Notes under the pieces: generated by a model
Seen by the model: only the letters and a program-made list of their open reading frames with translations
What the model was told of the DNA's origin: nothing
The model's database searches: none
Translations under genes and position numbers: made by a program
DNA from: Xylophilus sp.
Lineage (GTDB): Bacteria > Pseudomonadota > Gammaproteobacteria > Burkholderiales > Burkholderiaceae_C
Length of the DNA stretch: 38,727 nucleotides
Direction: 5' to 3'
Assembly (NCBI GenBank): GCA_009914555.1
Contig: WNDY01000043.1
Location: 1-38,727 of the forward strand
In this document: one piece after another, positions 1 to 7,409 of the stretch
How positions within the stretch are numbered: position 1 is the first letter of the stretch
How the letters are laid out: every line of letters starts with the position of its first letter

Positions 1-182
1 TGTGCCTGATCGTCCTGGTCGTGCCGCCGCGCCTGGGCGCGCCAACTGTACAGCTGGGCAGGCTGCAACCCCAGATCACGAGCCACCGTGGTTACCCCTT
101 CTGTGGCCGCTCGCAACAGTGCCTGCTACCTGAACTCCAGGCTGAACTCCTGCCCCTTTCTGCCTGCCTTGCTCTTGGTCAT
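1..182 (-). pseudogene. IS3-family transposase OrfA, partial, with internal stop
   Basis: The ATG at 182-180 follows a good AGGAGG site. The product starts MTKSKAGRKGQ and continues with a helix-turn-helix region typical of IS3 OrfA, ending in the recognisable ARDLGLQPAQLYSW motif. Codon 19 is TAG (128-126), at a place where related OrfA proteins have Gln or Lys, so a single C-to-T change in a CAG codon would explain it. The frame is otherwise open to the window edge. This copy probably cannot make full-length OrfA unless the stop is suppressed. The gene is cut by the window edge. Confidence 0.7.
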
Positions 183-246
183 CGTCCACCTCCTATTGCG
201 ATAGTTAATCGCTTATAGGGGTGTCCGTGAAACGGGGGCAAGATCA
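1..246 (-). mobile_element. IS3-family insertion sequence, one end only
   Basis: This is the 5' end of an IS element that runs off the left edge of the window. On the minus strand it begins with TGATCTTGCCCCCG at 246, which looks like an IS3-type terminal repeat starting with TG. A short leader, a GGAGG ribosome site and the orfA start at 182 follow. The other end and orfB lie outside the window, so the exact IS name and any target duplication cannot be given. Confidence 0.7.
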
Positions 247-717
247 CCCCGGCTTTTCGCCGGTCTCGCCGGTAAGCTGATTCGCTGCCTTGGCAATCAT
301 GTCATTGACCGCCGCATTGTCCTTGGCAACGGTGTGCTTGAGTTGCACTGCCTTGGCAAACGGATCGAACGCGTTCCCTACGGTGACGTCGGCGTCGGTA
401 AAGGCGATATCGCGGCCTTTGGCGACATGCTTTCTTGCGGTTTCGGCCTCTCTCGCGTAACCCATGATCACGCTCTGAAGCTTCCGATTCCATTCAAGGT
501 GCTTGTCCTTGATGACGCGTGGGTTGGCCAGCTTGATATAGGCCGGCGTCTCGGCCCGTACGTTGTAATTGCGGCCGTCCGGATGCGCAATGGGCGTTCC
601 CGTCTGCAATACTTCCAGATTGACCTCCGTCTCGAGCTGCCGGATATAGATATCCAGTTCCTGGGCGGCATGCTCGATCAATGCCAAAGCATGCTGACAG
701 TCAGCATAGACAGCCAT
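244..717 (-). CDS. hypothetical protein, C-terminus possibly cut by an IS
   Basis: This 157-residue protein is not one I recognise. It is soluble, rich in Ala and charged residues, mostly helical by eye, and has no signal peptide or membrane segment. The ATG at 717 was chosen because AGGAGGGG lies about 8 bases upstream; the open frame extends further upstream, but that part has a low-complexity Arg/Pro-rich look typical of noncoding GC-rich DNA. The stop codon TGA (246-244) consists of the first three bases of the neighbouring IS end. The true C-terminus may therefore have been lost when the element inserted. Function unknown. Confidence 0.6.
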   Translation of the reverse strand: MAVYADCQHALALIEHAAQELDIYIRQLETEVNLEVLQTGTPIAHPDGRNYNVRAETPAYIKLANPRVIKDKHLEWNRKLQSVIMGYAREAETARKHVAKGRDIAFTDADVTVGNAFDPFAKAVQLKHTVAKDNAAVNDMIAKAANQLTGETGEKPG

Positions 718-1075
718 CCTTCCCCCCTCCTGTCCGGTTGGTGTTTTCGAACGCTGCGGCACCCACCTGCGGCAAAGGGACCCTGGTCGGCACGACCCGC
801 ACGGAATGTCCGAAACCGGCGAAGATGGTAACCGGCCCCGGCAGCCTCCGTTTACTTCCCGCCCGCGGCGGCAAGGTTGCGGCGGGGCGCCAATGGCGTG
901 GCGGTGCATGTCGGCATTGCCGGCGATGTCGATGATTTGACGCCTCGGCACCAGGAAAGCGGCTTCTCTCCAGAGGGAAAACAAAAAAAAGGCAGGCCGG
1001 CAGGGCGCTGAGTCCCCATCCGACCTGCCCGGGCGGCCTGTCTGTCGCAGGCCGCGGTTGCGCCGCGTGCGCTGT
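718..1075. other. intergenic region, about 360 bases
   Basis: No gene is supported here on either strand. The part nearest 1029-983 holds the terminator of the BON-domain gene. The rest, about 718-980, must contain the promoter of the minus-strand gene that starts at 717, but no clear -35/-10 pair stands out. Confidence 0.5.
983..1029 (-). terminator. rho-independent terminator after the BON lipoprotein gene
   Basis: On the minus strand a 10-bp stem (GGCAGGTCGG at 1029-1020 with CCGGCCTGCC at 1000-991, one G-T pair) is followed by eight T residues (990-983). It lies about 46 bases past the stop codon at 1076. A second hairpin, GCGGCCTG/CAGGCCGC, sits just before it. Confidence 0.8.
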
Positions 1076-1393
1076 TTACGGGCGAACGACGATGTTGTTG
1101 CGCACGTCGCGCACGTTCTTCGTGCTGCGGGCCAGCTCTGCCGCACGTTCCTTCTCGGCCTGCGACTTGGCGAAGCCCGAGAGCTGCACCGTGCCGTTGA
1201 GGGTCTCGACGCTGATCGAGGTGGCGGCGACCGTCCTGTCTTCCGCGAACTTGGCCTTCACGGCCGTCGTGATGCCGGCGTCATCGACATAGGCGCCGAT
1301 GGTCTCCTGGTGGCGGGCGACGGAGCAGCCGGTCGTGACCACGGTGATGCCGGCGAGAGCGGCGAAAGCGATTGCACGAGCGTACTTCTTCAT
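1076..1393 (-). CDS. BON-domain lipoprotein, OsmY-like
   Basis: This is a small envelope protein of 105 residues with one BON domain (about 35-105), a fold found in OsmY-type periplasmic stress proteins and thought to bind membranes. The N-terminus MKKYARAIAF has a hydrophobic stretch ending in a lipobox (TTGC, Cys near residue 23), so it should be a lipoprotein. The domain shows the usual DAGITTAVKAKF start and a late VRDVRNNIVV segment. The start at 1393 is backed by AAGGAAA upstream and by the signal peptide; a longer frame to 1477 is rejected. It is followed by a strong terminator, so it is probably a single-gene unit. Neighbours are other stress-type genes. The exact role is unknown. Confidence 0.88.
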   Translation of the reverse strand: MKKYARAIAFAALAGITVVTTGCSVARHQETIGAYVDDAGITTAVKAKFAEDRTVAATSISVETLNGTVQLSGFAKSQAEKERAAELARSTKNVRDVRNNIVVRP

Positions 1394-1532
1394 GGGGTTT
1401 CCTTTTTGGCAGGTTGATGGCGGAAAACGGTCGGGTGCGCGGGAGGGGGTGGAGGGGACCCGCCGCGTGCGCCGCACTCCACGCGCTTGCGGCCGGCCGG
1501 GACGGGGTTTCTGGTTCTGTTCGGCGGCCGGC

Positions 1533-2096
1533 TCAGCGGTGCAGCCAGTCCTTCAGTTCGTCGGCATGCTCTTCCTCGTCGGCGAGCACCTCTTCGAGCA
1601 GACGGCGGGTGGTCGGGTCCCTGTCGCCGATCAGCGTGATCATCTGGCGGTAGGCCTCCACGGCGATGCGCTCGGCCACGAGGTTGGCGCGCACCATGTC
1701 CTTGCGGTCCTTGGAGCCGTCATACTGCGCGTGGCTGCGCGCCAGCAGCGTGTCGGGCGAGAAGTCGGGGTCGCCGCCCAACTGCACGATGCGCCGGGCG
1801 ATCTTGTCTGCGTGCGAGGTCTCCTCCGTCGCATGCACGAGGAACTCGTCTGCAATCTTGGAGGAGTCCACGCCGTCGGCGGTGAAGTAGTGGCGCTTGT
1901 AGCGCAGCGTGCACACGAGTTCGGTGGCAAGGGCGTCGTTGAGCAGCTTGACGACTGCGTCGCGGTAGGGGCCGTAGCCCGGTGTGACCGCGCCTTCGTC
2001 CAGGTCCGACGTCGCAGCGGCATTCAGCGCCGATTCGTCGAGGCGGAGGTCGGTCGCATCATCGCTGGGAACGTAGTGCTTCACGTTCGTTTTCAT
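1533..2096 (-). CDS. ferritin-like / bacterioferritin-type protein
   Basis: The product has 187 residues in the ferritin-like four-helix fold, a diiron family that includes bacterioferritins and Dps-related proteins. Visible metal-ligand style motifs include ATELVCTLRYKRHYF, HATEETSHADKIA, VAERIAVEAYRQMI and VLADEEEHADEL, that is, Glu and ExxH pairs on successive helices. A 45-residue N-terminal tail precedes the core. The probable role is iron storage or protection against oxidative damage in the cytoplasm. Its first 38 bases overlap the 3' end of the upstream gene (2059-2598), which suggests cotranscription with the yqjDEK-like trio. Whether it binds heme or forms cages cannot be read from sequence. 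Confidence 0.85.
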   Translation of the reverse strand: MKTNVKHYVPSDDATDLRLDESALNAAATSDLDEGAVTPGYGPYRDAVVKLLNDALATELVCTLRYKRHYFTADGVDSSKIADEFLVHATEETSHADKIARRIVQLGGDPDFSPDTLLARSHAQYDGSKDRKDMVRANLVAERIAVEAYRQMITLIGDRDPTTRRLLEEVLADEEEHADELKDWLHR

Positions 2097-2598
2097 CGTG
2101 GTTCTCCGGGAAGGTCAGGGTGGCTGCGCCCGCGGCCACCAGGGACGCTGCGAGCGACGTGAATTGCGACGAACGCAACAGGGCGGCGACCAGCCCGGTT
2201 ACCGGCAGGTGGCGCCAGGCCCGCAGTCCCACCAGCGCGGCGCCTGTGGCCGCAGCAGCTGCCAGCAGCGTGAAAGGCTTGCGCTGACCATAGGCTGCCA
2301 GGGCGGGCTCGACCATGGACAGGGCGGTGCGGGCCGGATGGTGAGGCCACCAGAGTCCGGCGACGTCGCGGGCGGTGGACAGGAAGCCCGCGCGGCGGCG
2401 GCGCGAACGCGGTGCCGCAACGGGGGTATGCGGCGCGGTGCCGGCGGCGTCACGCCGGTCGATGGGCCCGGGCGCGGGGGGTGCGGGATGCCGCGGCGGC
2501 TGCGCGGGCGCCGGCGTGTGCGCAACGGGGCCCTGCAGCTGGCGCAGCAGGATCTGGCGGCTGCGTTCCAGCCGTTCGCGTGCGAGGGACGCGCTCAC
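2059..2598 (-). CDS. YqjK-like / hypothetical membrane-associated protein
   Basis: This 179-residue protein starts with GTG, and that GTG overlaps the stop of the preceding gene as GTGA, so translation is probably coupled. The N-terminus (SARLARERLERSRQ-like, helical, basic) resembles YqjK. A Pro/Ala-rich linker follows (about 25-65), then two hydrophobic stretches (about 105-125 and 130-165). The third-gene position after DUF883 and holin-like genes matches yqjD-yqjE-yqjK of enterobacteria, which is the main reason for the name. The 3' end overlaps the ferritin-like gene by 38 bases. Function unknown; it is longer than E. coli YqjK. Confidence 0.6.
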   Translation of the reverse strand: MSASLARERLERSRQILLRQLQGPVAHTPAPAQPPRHPAPPAPGPIDRRDAAGTAPHTPVAAPRSRRRRAGFLSTARDVAGLWWPHHPARTALSMVEPALAAYGQRKPFTLLAAAAATGAALVGLRAWRHLPVTGLVAALLRSSQFTSLAASLVAAGAATLTFPENHDENEREALRSQR

Positions 2599-2969
2599 CG
2601 CGCGTCTCCCGCGCGGCGGAACAGCACCAAGTCGGCCTGCAGCTGCTCACGCAGGTCGCGCAGACCGTCGCCCGGCAAGGGGCGGCGAGCCACCCGCCAT
2701 GCGACCAGCGTCGCGGCGACCGGCACGCCGGGTACGACGACCAGCACCCAGTGGAACTGCGACTGCAGCAGTCCGATCATCACCGCCGTTCCTGCCAGCA
2801 CCAGCCCCACCAAGCCCATGACGAGCACCAGTCCCCAGGCCACGGCACGCTGGACGGCCTGGCCGCCCAGGGCCTTGGCTTCTTCACGGACCAGGCTGCC
2901 GTAGCCGAGGACGTGGTCCAGCACCAGGTCGGGATGCTTGATCAGCGTGGAAACGAGCGGGTGCAACAT
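2595..2969 (-). CDS. phage-holin superfamily / YqjE-like inner-membrane protein
   Basis: This 124-residue protein has two membrane segments (about 45-65 and 70-92) between a helical N-terminal part with a VREEAKALGGQA motif and a basic C-terminal tail. This layout and its place between a DUF883 gene and a YqjK-like gene identify it as the YqjE/phage_holin_3_6 type. YqjD and relatives anchor ribosomes or act at the membrane in stationary phase in E. coli; the role of YqjE is unclear. The stop overlaps the next start as GTGA. It lies 54 bases after the DUF883 gene. Confidence 0.75.
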   Translation of the reverse strand: MLHPLVSTLIKHPDLVLDHVLGYGSLVREEAKALGGQAVQRAVAWGLVLVMGLVGLVLAGTAVMIGLLQSQFHWVLVVVPGVPVAATLVAWRVARRPLPGDGLRDLREQLQADLVLFRRAGDAR

Positions 2970-3023
2970 GGGCGTGGGGAGCGGGGGCGGCGGGCAGGGG
3001 TGAAGGTCTGTCGATCGGCCGGA

Positions 3024-3407
3024 TCAGTAGCGGTTGCGCGGGCGGCTGCTGCGCGTGGCCAGCAGCACGGCCGCGGCGACGGCGGCACCGGCGGCGGCGG
3101 CGATCAGAACCGACTTCACCGGCTGGTCGGCAACGTAGCGGCCGGTCACGTCGGAGTAGTGGTCGATCTGGCGGCGTGCGCGTTCGCGCGTGTCGCTCCA
3201 GGCGTCCAGGCCGCGCTGGGCCCAGTCCTGGGCCGTTTCGGCGATGCGGTCGACGGTCGGACTGACGTCACGGCGCAGATCGCGGACCTTCTCGCTGGCA
3301 CGGTCCAGCGAATCGTTGGCCAGGTTGCGGGTGGATTCCACCGCACCCTGTGCGCTTTGAAGAACGTCGTCAGCCAGATCGCGGGCCTGGGTCGTCGGGT
3401 TGGTCAT
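3024..3407 (-). CDS. DUF883 family protein (YqjD/ElaB-like)
   Basis: The product has 127 residues with a long amphipathic helical region (1-95, many Asp, Arg and Ala) and a single C-terminal membrane anchor (about 97-118) ending in a basic tail (RSSRPRNRY). This is the YqjD/ElaB/YgaM design: membrane-anchored proteins induced in stationary phase that in E. coli associate with ribosomes. The ATG at 3407 has AAGGAG seven bases upstream. It is the first gene of a tight minus-strand run toward 1533. Confidence 0.88.
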   Translation of the reverse strand: MTNPTTQARDLADDVLQSAQGAVESTRNLANDSLDRASEKVRDLRRDVSPTVDRIAETAQDWAQRGLDAWSDTRERARRQIDHYSDVTGRYVADQPVKSVLIAAAAGAAVAAAVLLATRSSRPRNRY

Positions 3408-3464
3408 GGACTAGCTCCTTGTCTTTTGCGAGAGTGAAAAACCGAGAGAGTGCGAGTGCGGGCA

Positions 3465-3629
3465 TCAGCCCTTTCGCAGCAGGCTCAGCACGAAGGTGAC
3501 CACGGCCATGATCACGAAGATGAAGAACAGGATCTTGGCGATGCCCACGGCACCGGCCGCGATTCCGCCAAAGCCGAAGAGGGCCGCGATCAGTGCGATC
3601 ACCAGAAACACAACGGCGTAGTGCAGCAT
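3465..3629 (-). CDS. DUF1328 (UPF0391, YtjA-like) small membrane protein
   Basis: This short gene of 54 codons has a product that starts [20 protein letters not shown] and ends SLLRKG. Two hydrophobic helices are separated by a Gly/Ala turn ([12 protein letters not shown]). The whole sequence fits the DUF1328 family, whose members are normally 52-60 residues long. The start has AAGGAG six bases upstream. It lies 57 bases before the DUF883 gene on the same strand, so the two may share a promoter. The family is common beside stress genes in Burkholderiales; its function is unknown. Confidence 0.9.
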   Translation of the reverse strand: MLHYAVVFLVIALIAALFGFGGIAAGAVGIAKILFFIFVIMAVVTFVLSLLRKG

Positions 3630-3815
3630 GTCATCTCCTTGCCCGGGGCTGTCCCCGGAGGTTGCAGCGTTCGCCTGTCGATACGCTTGGAAGAGAGCTT
3701 AGGCGGCGGGCGGGGCCGGGTTCGCCAGTGCCGCGCGCGGCCCCCTGTCAGGCCTGGTACGCGGGCGCTGTAGGAGCCTGCCGACGGCTGCGGCGTCGGC
3801 GGCGCGGCCTTCGCT

Positions 3816-5150
3816 TCAGCTGTGGGGAAGCACCGCCGATACCACGGTCCCCTGTCCCGGCGCCGAGGTCACACTGAGCTTGCCGCCGGCAGACTCCACC
3901 CGGTGGCGCATGCCCGCGAGGCCGTGGCTCGCGGGCCGGACGTTGTCCACGCTGAAGCCGTTGCCGTCGTCGCGCACCTCCAGCGCCACATAACCGGGGT
4001 AGTTGTGCAGCGTGACGATCACGTTCTTGGCCTCGGCGTACTTGCCGATGTTGGTGAGTGACTCCTGCACCAGCCGGTACACGGTGAGCTGGGCCGACTG
4101 GTCCAGCTCCACGGTCTCGAAGTTGATCTCAAGGTTGATGCCGGAGCGCTCGGCGAACTCGCGCGTCAGGATCTCCAGCGACGCGGTCAGCCCCAGGTTG
4201 GCCAGCGACGACGGGCGCAGGTCCTCGATGATGCGGCGCTTGAGCGCGATGCCGCTGTTGAGCGTCTCGGTCAGGTGCTGCAGCCGCTCGACCACGTCGG
4301 GCGCGGTGCCGACCTTGGACTTCAGCCGCGCCACGTCGAGCTTGGCCGCGGTGAGCAGGGCGCCCAGTTCATCGTGCAGCTCGCGCGCCAGGTGGCCGCG
4401 TTCCTCTTCGCGCACCTGCTGCAGGTGGGTGGCCAGTTCGCCCAGCGACGCGGTCCGGTCGCGCACCTGGGATTCCAGGCGGTCGCGCTCGCGGCCGAGT
4501 GCCTCCTGCTCGCGCAGGCCCGCGCGGTTGAGCGCGCTGGTCTGCCGCAGGTACATGTAGAACGCCAGCAGCCCGATCAGCGCGACCATCGCGATGCCGA
4601 TGCGCGCGAGCAGCAGCGAGCGCTCGATCTGCGCCTGGCTGTCGCGCATGCGCGCGCTGGTCTGCGCGATCAGCTGGTAGGACTGCTCGCGGATCGCGTC
4701 CATGTGCTCACGGCCCACGTCGGTCAGCATCACGAACTTCCAGGCGTCTTCGTTGCCCTGCTTGCGCAGCCGCACGCTGAGCTCCATCTCGGACAACTTC
4801 TGCGCCACGTGCAGCGCCAGCCGGGCGAAGCCGTTTAGTTCATCGGAATGCGGTCGGAAGATGCCGCGCAGCTCGTCGAGGTTGGCATTGACTTGCACGA
4901 TCGCGCTGGTGTAGGGCTCCAGGTAGCGCGTGTCGCCGGTCAGCATGTAGCCGCGCTGCCCGGTCTCGGCATCAAGCATGTTCTGCAGCAGCCGGTTGAG
5001 CGTCGCGTGGGTCGCCTGGCTGCGCGTCATCTCGTCGACCGCGCGGGTCGACTGCTCGTAGCCCGTCTCGTTGATGCCGATGAGGGCCACCGCGGCGATC
5101 ACGGCCAGCGGCAGGCTGATGGTCATCTTCGGAATCGCAAACCAGCGCAT
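3816..5150 (-). CDS. CHASE3-domain sensor histidine kinase
   Basis: This membrane sensor kinase has 444 residues: membrane segment 1 at about 10-26, a periplasmic CHASE3 domain at about 30-170 (with the hallmark DAETGQRGYMLTGD near 60-73), membrane segment 2 at about 180-201, a coiled coil at 205-250, a HisKA_3 dimerisation domain with the phospho-acceptor His259 (ARELHDELG), and a HATPase domain at about 350-444 (VRDDGNGF and GLAGMRHRV motifs). HisKA_3 kinases pair with NarL-type regulators, and one is encoded divergently at 5282. The start at 5150 has GGAGG eight bases upstream; an upstream extension to 5243 lacks this. The signal is unknown. The last residues are intact. Confidence 0.93.
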   Translation of the reverse strand: MRWFAIPKMTISLPLAVIAAVALIGINETGYEQSTRAVDEMTRSQATHATLNRLLQNMLDAETGQRGYMLTGDTRYLEPYTSAIVQVNANLDELRGIFRPHSDELNGFARLALHVAQKLSEMELSVRLRKQGNEDAWKFVMLTDVGREHMDAIREQSYQLIAQTSARMRDSQAQIERSLLLARIGIAMVALIGLLAFYMYLRQTSALNRAGLREQEALGRERDRLESQVRDRTASLGELATHLQQVREEERGHLARELHDELGALLTAAKLDVARLKSKVGTAPDVVERLQHLTETLNSGIALKRRIIEDLRPSSLANLGLTASLEILTREFAERSGINLEINFETVELDQSAQLTVYRLVQESLTNIGKYAEAKNVIVTLHNYPGYVALEVRDDGNGFSVDNVRPASHGLAGMRHRVESAGGKLSVTSAPGQGTVVSAVLPHS

Positions 5151-5281
5151 CGCGCCTCCTGTCTCGTTCTTCAATGGATTTCGTGGCAACGATGGCTGCG
5201 CAGCAGCGCCCGTTGAGCGGCAATTCGTGAATAATCCAGCCAAGCACCTGCGTGTGCTTTCACACCAAGGAACAGGCGAAG
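5151..5281. promoter_or_regulatory. divergent promoter region of kinase and regulator genes
   Basis: The 131 bases between the two divergent starts must hold promoters for both the kinase (minus) and the regulator (plus). An AT-richer patch around 5221-5235 is the only visible low-GC stretch. No operator could be assigned. Confidence 0.4.
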
Positions 5282-5914
5282 ATGATCAAAATCGGAATTG
5301 TGGATGACCACGCCATCGTGCGGGCCGGCCTGCGGCAGTTTTTTGCCGACCATGTCGACCTGCGCGTCGTTGGCGAAGCGGCCAACGGCCGCGAGGCCAT
5401 CGACCTCGTGCGCAACACGGAGATCGACGTGCTGCTCATGGACCTGTCCATGCCCGGCCAGAGCGGCCTCGATGCACTGGCCATGATCCGTGCCAAGGCG
5501 CCGGACGTCGGCATCCTGATCCTCAGCGGATACCCCGAGGAGCATTACGCGATGACGCTGATCCGCCAGGGCGCCAGCGGATACCTGAACAAGGAATGCG
5601 ACCCCGCGGAAATCGTCAACGCGATCCGCACGATCGCGCTGGGCCACCGCTACATCACGCCGTCGGTGGCCGAGTTGCTCGCGCAGCAGCTCAACCGCAA
5701 GGAAGACGTACCGGCGCACGAGTTGCTGTCGGAGCGGGAATTCCAGGTGTTCCTCAAGCTGGCCAAGGGCGAGACGGCGGGTGATATCGCCAAGTCGCTG
5801 TCGCTGAGCGTGAAGACCGTCAGCACCTATCGCACGCGCCTCATGGAGAAGATGAACCTTGCCTCCAACAGCGACCTGACGTACTACGCGCTGAAGAACA
5901 AACTGATCGATTGA
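5282..5914 (+). CDS. NarL/FixJ-family response regulator
   Basis: This 210-residue transcription factor has a receiver domain (1-120) with the acidic pair Asp8-Asp9, phospho-acceptor Asp54 in LLMDLSMPG, a Ser in the ILILSGYP switch and a Lys in GYLNKECD. A LuxR-type helix-turn-helix follows (about 145-205; LSEREFQVFLKLAKGE, then SVKTVSTYRTRLMEKM). The partner is probably the divergent CHASE3 kinase. The ATG at 5282 gives the canonical MIKIGIVDDH start with AAGGAA upstream; a GTG at 5252 is less likely. A strong terminator follows at 5976-6009. Confidence 0.93.
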   Translation: MIKIGIVDDHAIVRAGLRQFFADHVDLRVVGEAANGREAIDLVRNTEIDVLLMDLSMPGQSGLDALAMIRAKAPDVGILILSGYPEEHYAMTLIRQGASGYLNKECDPAEIVNAIRTIALGHRYITPSVAELLAQQLNRKEDVPAHELLSEREFQVFLKLAKGETAGDIAKSLSLSVKTVSTYRTRLMEKMNLASNSDLTYYALKNKLID

Positions 5915-5975
5915 TACGCCGCGGGCCGCCCTGCCGCACCGGCGGCAGCCGGCGCAGCATGAAGGGCGCATATGC

Positions 5976-6009
5976 ACGACGGGCCGGTGATACCGGCCCG
6001 TCGTCTTTT
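5976..6009 (+). terminator. rho-independent terminator after the NarL-type regulator
   Basis: A perfect 13-bp stem (ACGACGGGCCGGT at 5976-5988 and its complement at 5992-6004) with a 3-base loop is followed by CTTTT. The facing gene ending at 6056 may also use the stem, but the T run favours the plus strand. Confidence 0.88.
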
Positions 6010-6055
6010 GGAAGAAGGCAGAAGCGGCAGGCTTCAAATCGGCAGGGCGGCGTTC

Positions 6056-6436
6056 TCAGGTGAGCGAGGCACTGTTGACTACGCAATAGTCCACCAGGGC
6101 GTCGATCTCGTTGGACTTGTCGAAGACCGCATCGACACCGAGCTGGGCGCAGCGGGTGCGGATGTCGGCGGTCGCGTAGTTGGTAAGCACCACCACCTTC
6201 TGGTGGCTGCGGCGTTCGCCGCATGCGGCGACCACACCCAGTCCGCTGCCCTGCTTCAGGAAGAGATCGACGATGGCGAGATCCCATTCGTCTCCGTTCT
6301 CCTCGAGCCACGACCGGCCGTCGTTCTCGGTCTCGGCAAAACCCACGGGACGAATCGACGCCAGTTCCTCGAGCGTGCCGACAAGGTTCTCGCGGATGGT
6401 CGCGTTGTCTTCAACAATGTACGTTCTCAGTCCCAC
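6056..6436 (-). CDS. single-domain response regulator (receiver only)
   Basis: The product is about 126 residues and consists only of a receiver domain: acidic Glu9-Asp10 (IVEDN), phospho-acceptor Asp57 (LAIVDLFLKQGSG), switch Thr (VVVLTNYAT) and conserved Lys (VFDKSNE). No output domain follows. It probably acts by protein contact or as a phosphate sink for a kinase. The start is not ATG: GTG at 6436 has GGA seven bases upstream, and TTG at 6442 is the alternative. It converges on the NarL-type regulator gene and shares its terminator zone, so it may belong to the same signalling system as the CHASE3 kinase; that link is inferred. Confidence 0.8.
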   Translation of the reverse strand: MGLRTYIVEDNATIRENLVGTLEELASIRPVGFAETENDGRSWLEENGDEWDLAIVDLFLKQGSGLGVVAACGERRSHQKVVVLTNYATADIRTRCAQLGVDAVFDKSNEIDALVDYCVVNSASLT

Positions 6437-6601
6437 ATTCAATCCATCTGTGACATCGTCAAAGCGAAAGCAATGTTGCAGCGCTGTCGGGCGACCTGTG
6501 ATGTGTATGGCGCAATGTACCTGTCGAGCCGGCCGGATTGTGCCAGCGCCCGGAAGGGCGGCTTGTGGGAGGAGTCCTACGCGGATCCTCGGGGCAGCGC
6601 T

Positions 6602-7354
6602 TCAATGGCGCGCGGCGCAGACGATGCAGTGCGCATCGCGTGTGGTACGGAGGGTGGTGATGTCCATCGACCGGCCGTCGATCATGAGCAGCCGCCCTGT
6701 CAGCGGTTGGCCGACGCCGGCGGCGAGCTTGAGCGCCTCGGCGGCCTGCATGGCGCCCACGATGCCCACGAGCGGCCCCAGCACGCCGAGCACGGCGCAG
6801 CGGGTCTCCTCGAAGTCTTCCTGTGGCGGAAACAGGCAGGCATAGCAGGGCGAGGCGTCGTCGCGCGGGTCGAACACGGCGAGTTGCGCATCGAAGCGCA
6901 GGGCTGCACCGGCCACCAGGGGGCGGCGGTGGCGCACGCAGGCGGCGTTGACCCGCTGGCGCGTGGCGAAGTTGTCGCTGCAATCCAGCACGATGTCGGC
7001 ATGCGGCACGAGCCGGTCCAGCGATGCATCGTCCGCACGGGCGTGGACCGCATGGAAGCGGACGTCGGGATTGATGCCGGCGACCGCGGCAGCCAGGGAG
7101 TCGGCCTTGGACTGGCCGACGCGGCCCACGGTGTGGGCGATCTGGCGCTGCAGATTGGTGAGGTCGACTGCATCGTCGTCTACCACCGTCAGCCGGCCGA
7201 TGCCGGCCGCACCTAGGTAGAGCGCCGCAGGCGAGCCAAGCCCTCCGGCGCCGATGATGAGGACGTGGCTGGCCAGGATGCGCTCCTGACCCTCGATGCC
7301 GATCTCGTCGAGCAGGATGTGCCGCGAATAGCGCAGCAACTGGTCGTCGTTCAT
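6602..7354 (-). CDS. moeB: ThiF/MoeB-family adenylyltransferase
   Basis: This 250-residue E1-like enzyme adenylates the C-terminal Gly-Gly of MoaD or ThiS. It has a Rossmann nucleotide site (IIGAGGLGSPAALYLGAAG, about 33-51), the DDDAVDLTNLQRQ segment, a DCSDNFATR motif, and two zinc-binding Cys pairs (CYAC and CIVC). The length fits MoeB and ThiF proteins without a rhodanese tail. Between the two names MoeB is slightly preferred; the sequence alone does not decide. It is 55 bases downstream of the processing-protease gene on the same strand, an arrangement common in Comamonadaceae. Confidence 0.88.
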   Translation of the reverse strand: MNDDQLLRYSRHILLDEIGIEGQERILASHVLIIGAGGLGSPAALYLGAAGIGRLTVVDDDAVDLTNLQRQIAHTVGRVGQSKADSLAAAVAGINPDVRFHAVHARADDASLDRLVPHADIVLDCSDNFATRQRVNAACVRHRRPLVAGAALRFDAQLAVFDPRDDASPCYACLFPPQEDFEETRCAVLGVLGPLVGIVGAMQAAEALKLAAGVGQPLTGRLLMIDGRSMDITTLRTTRDAHCIVCAARH

Positions 7355-7409
7355 GGATGCCGCCGGCCCCGCTGCCGGCGCAGCGATGGCGTCCGGCAGC
7401 GGCGGAGAA

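Noticed and set aside
244..1146. 300-residue version of the first hypothetical protein
   Set aside because: The part before 717 is Arg/Pro-rich without motifs and runs through the BON-gene terminator; a good ribosome site supports 717.
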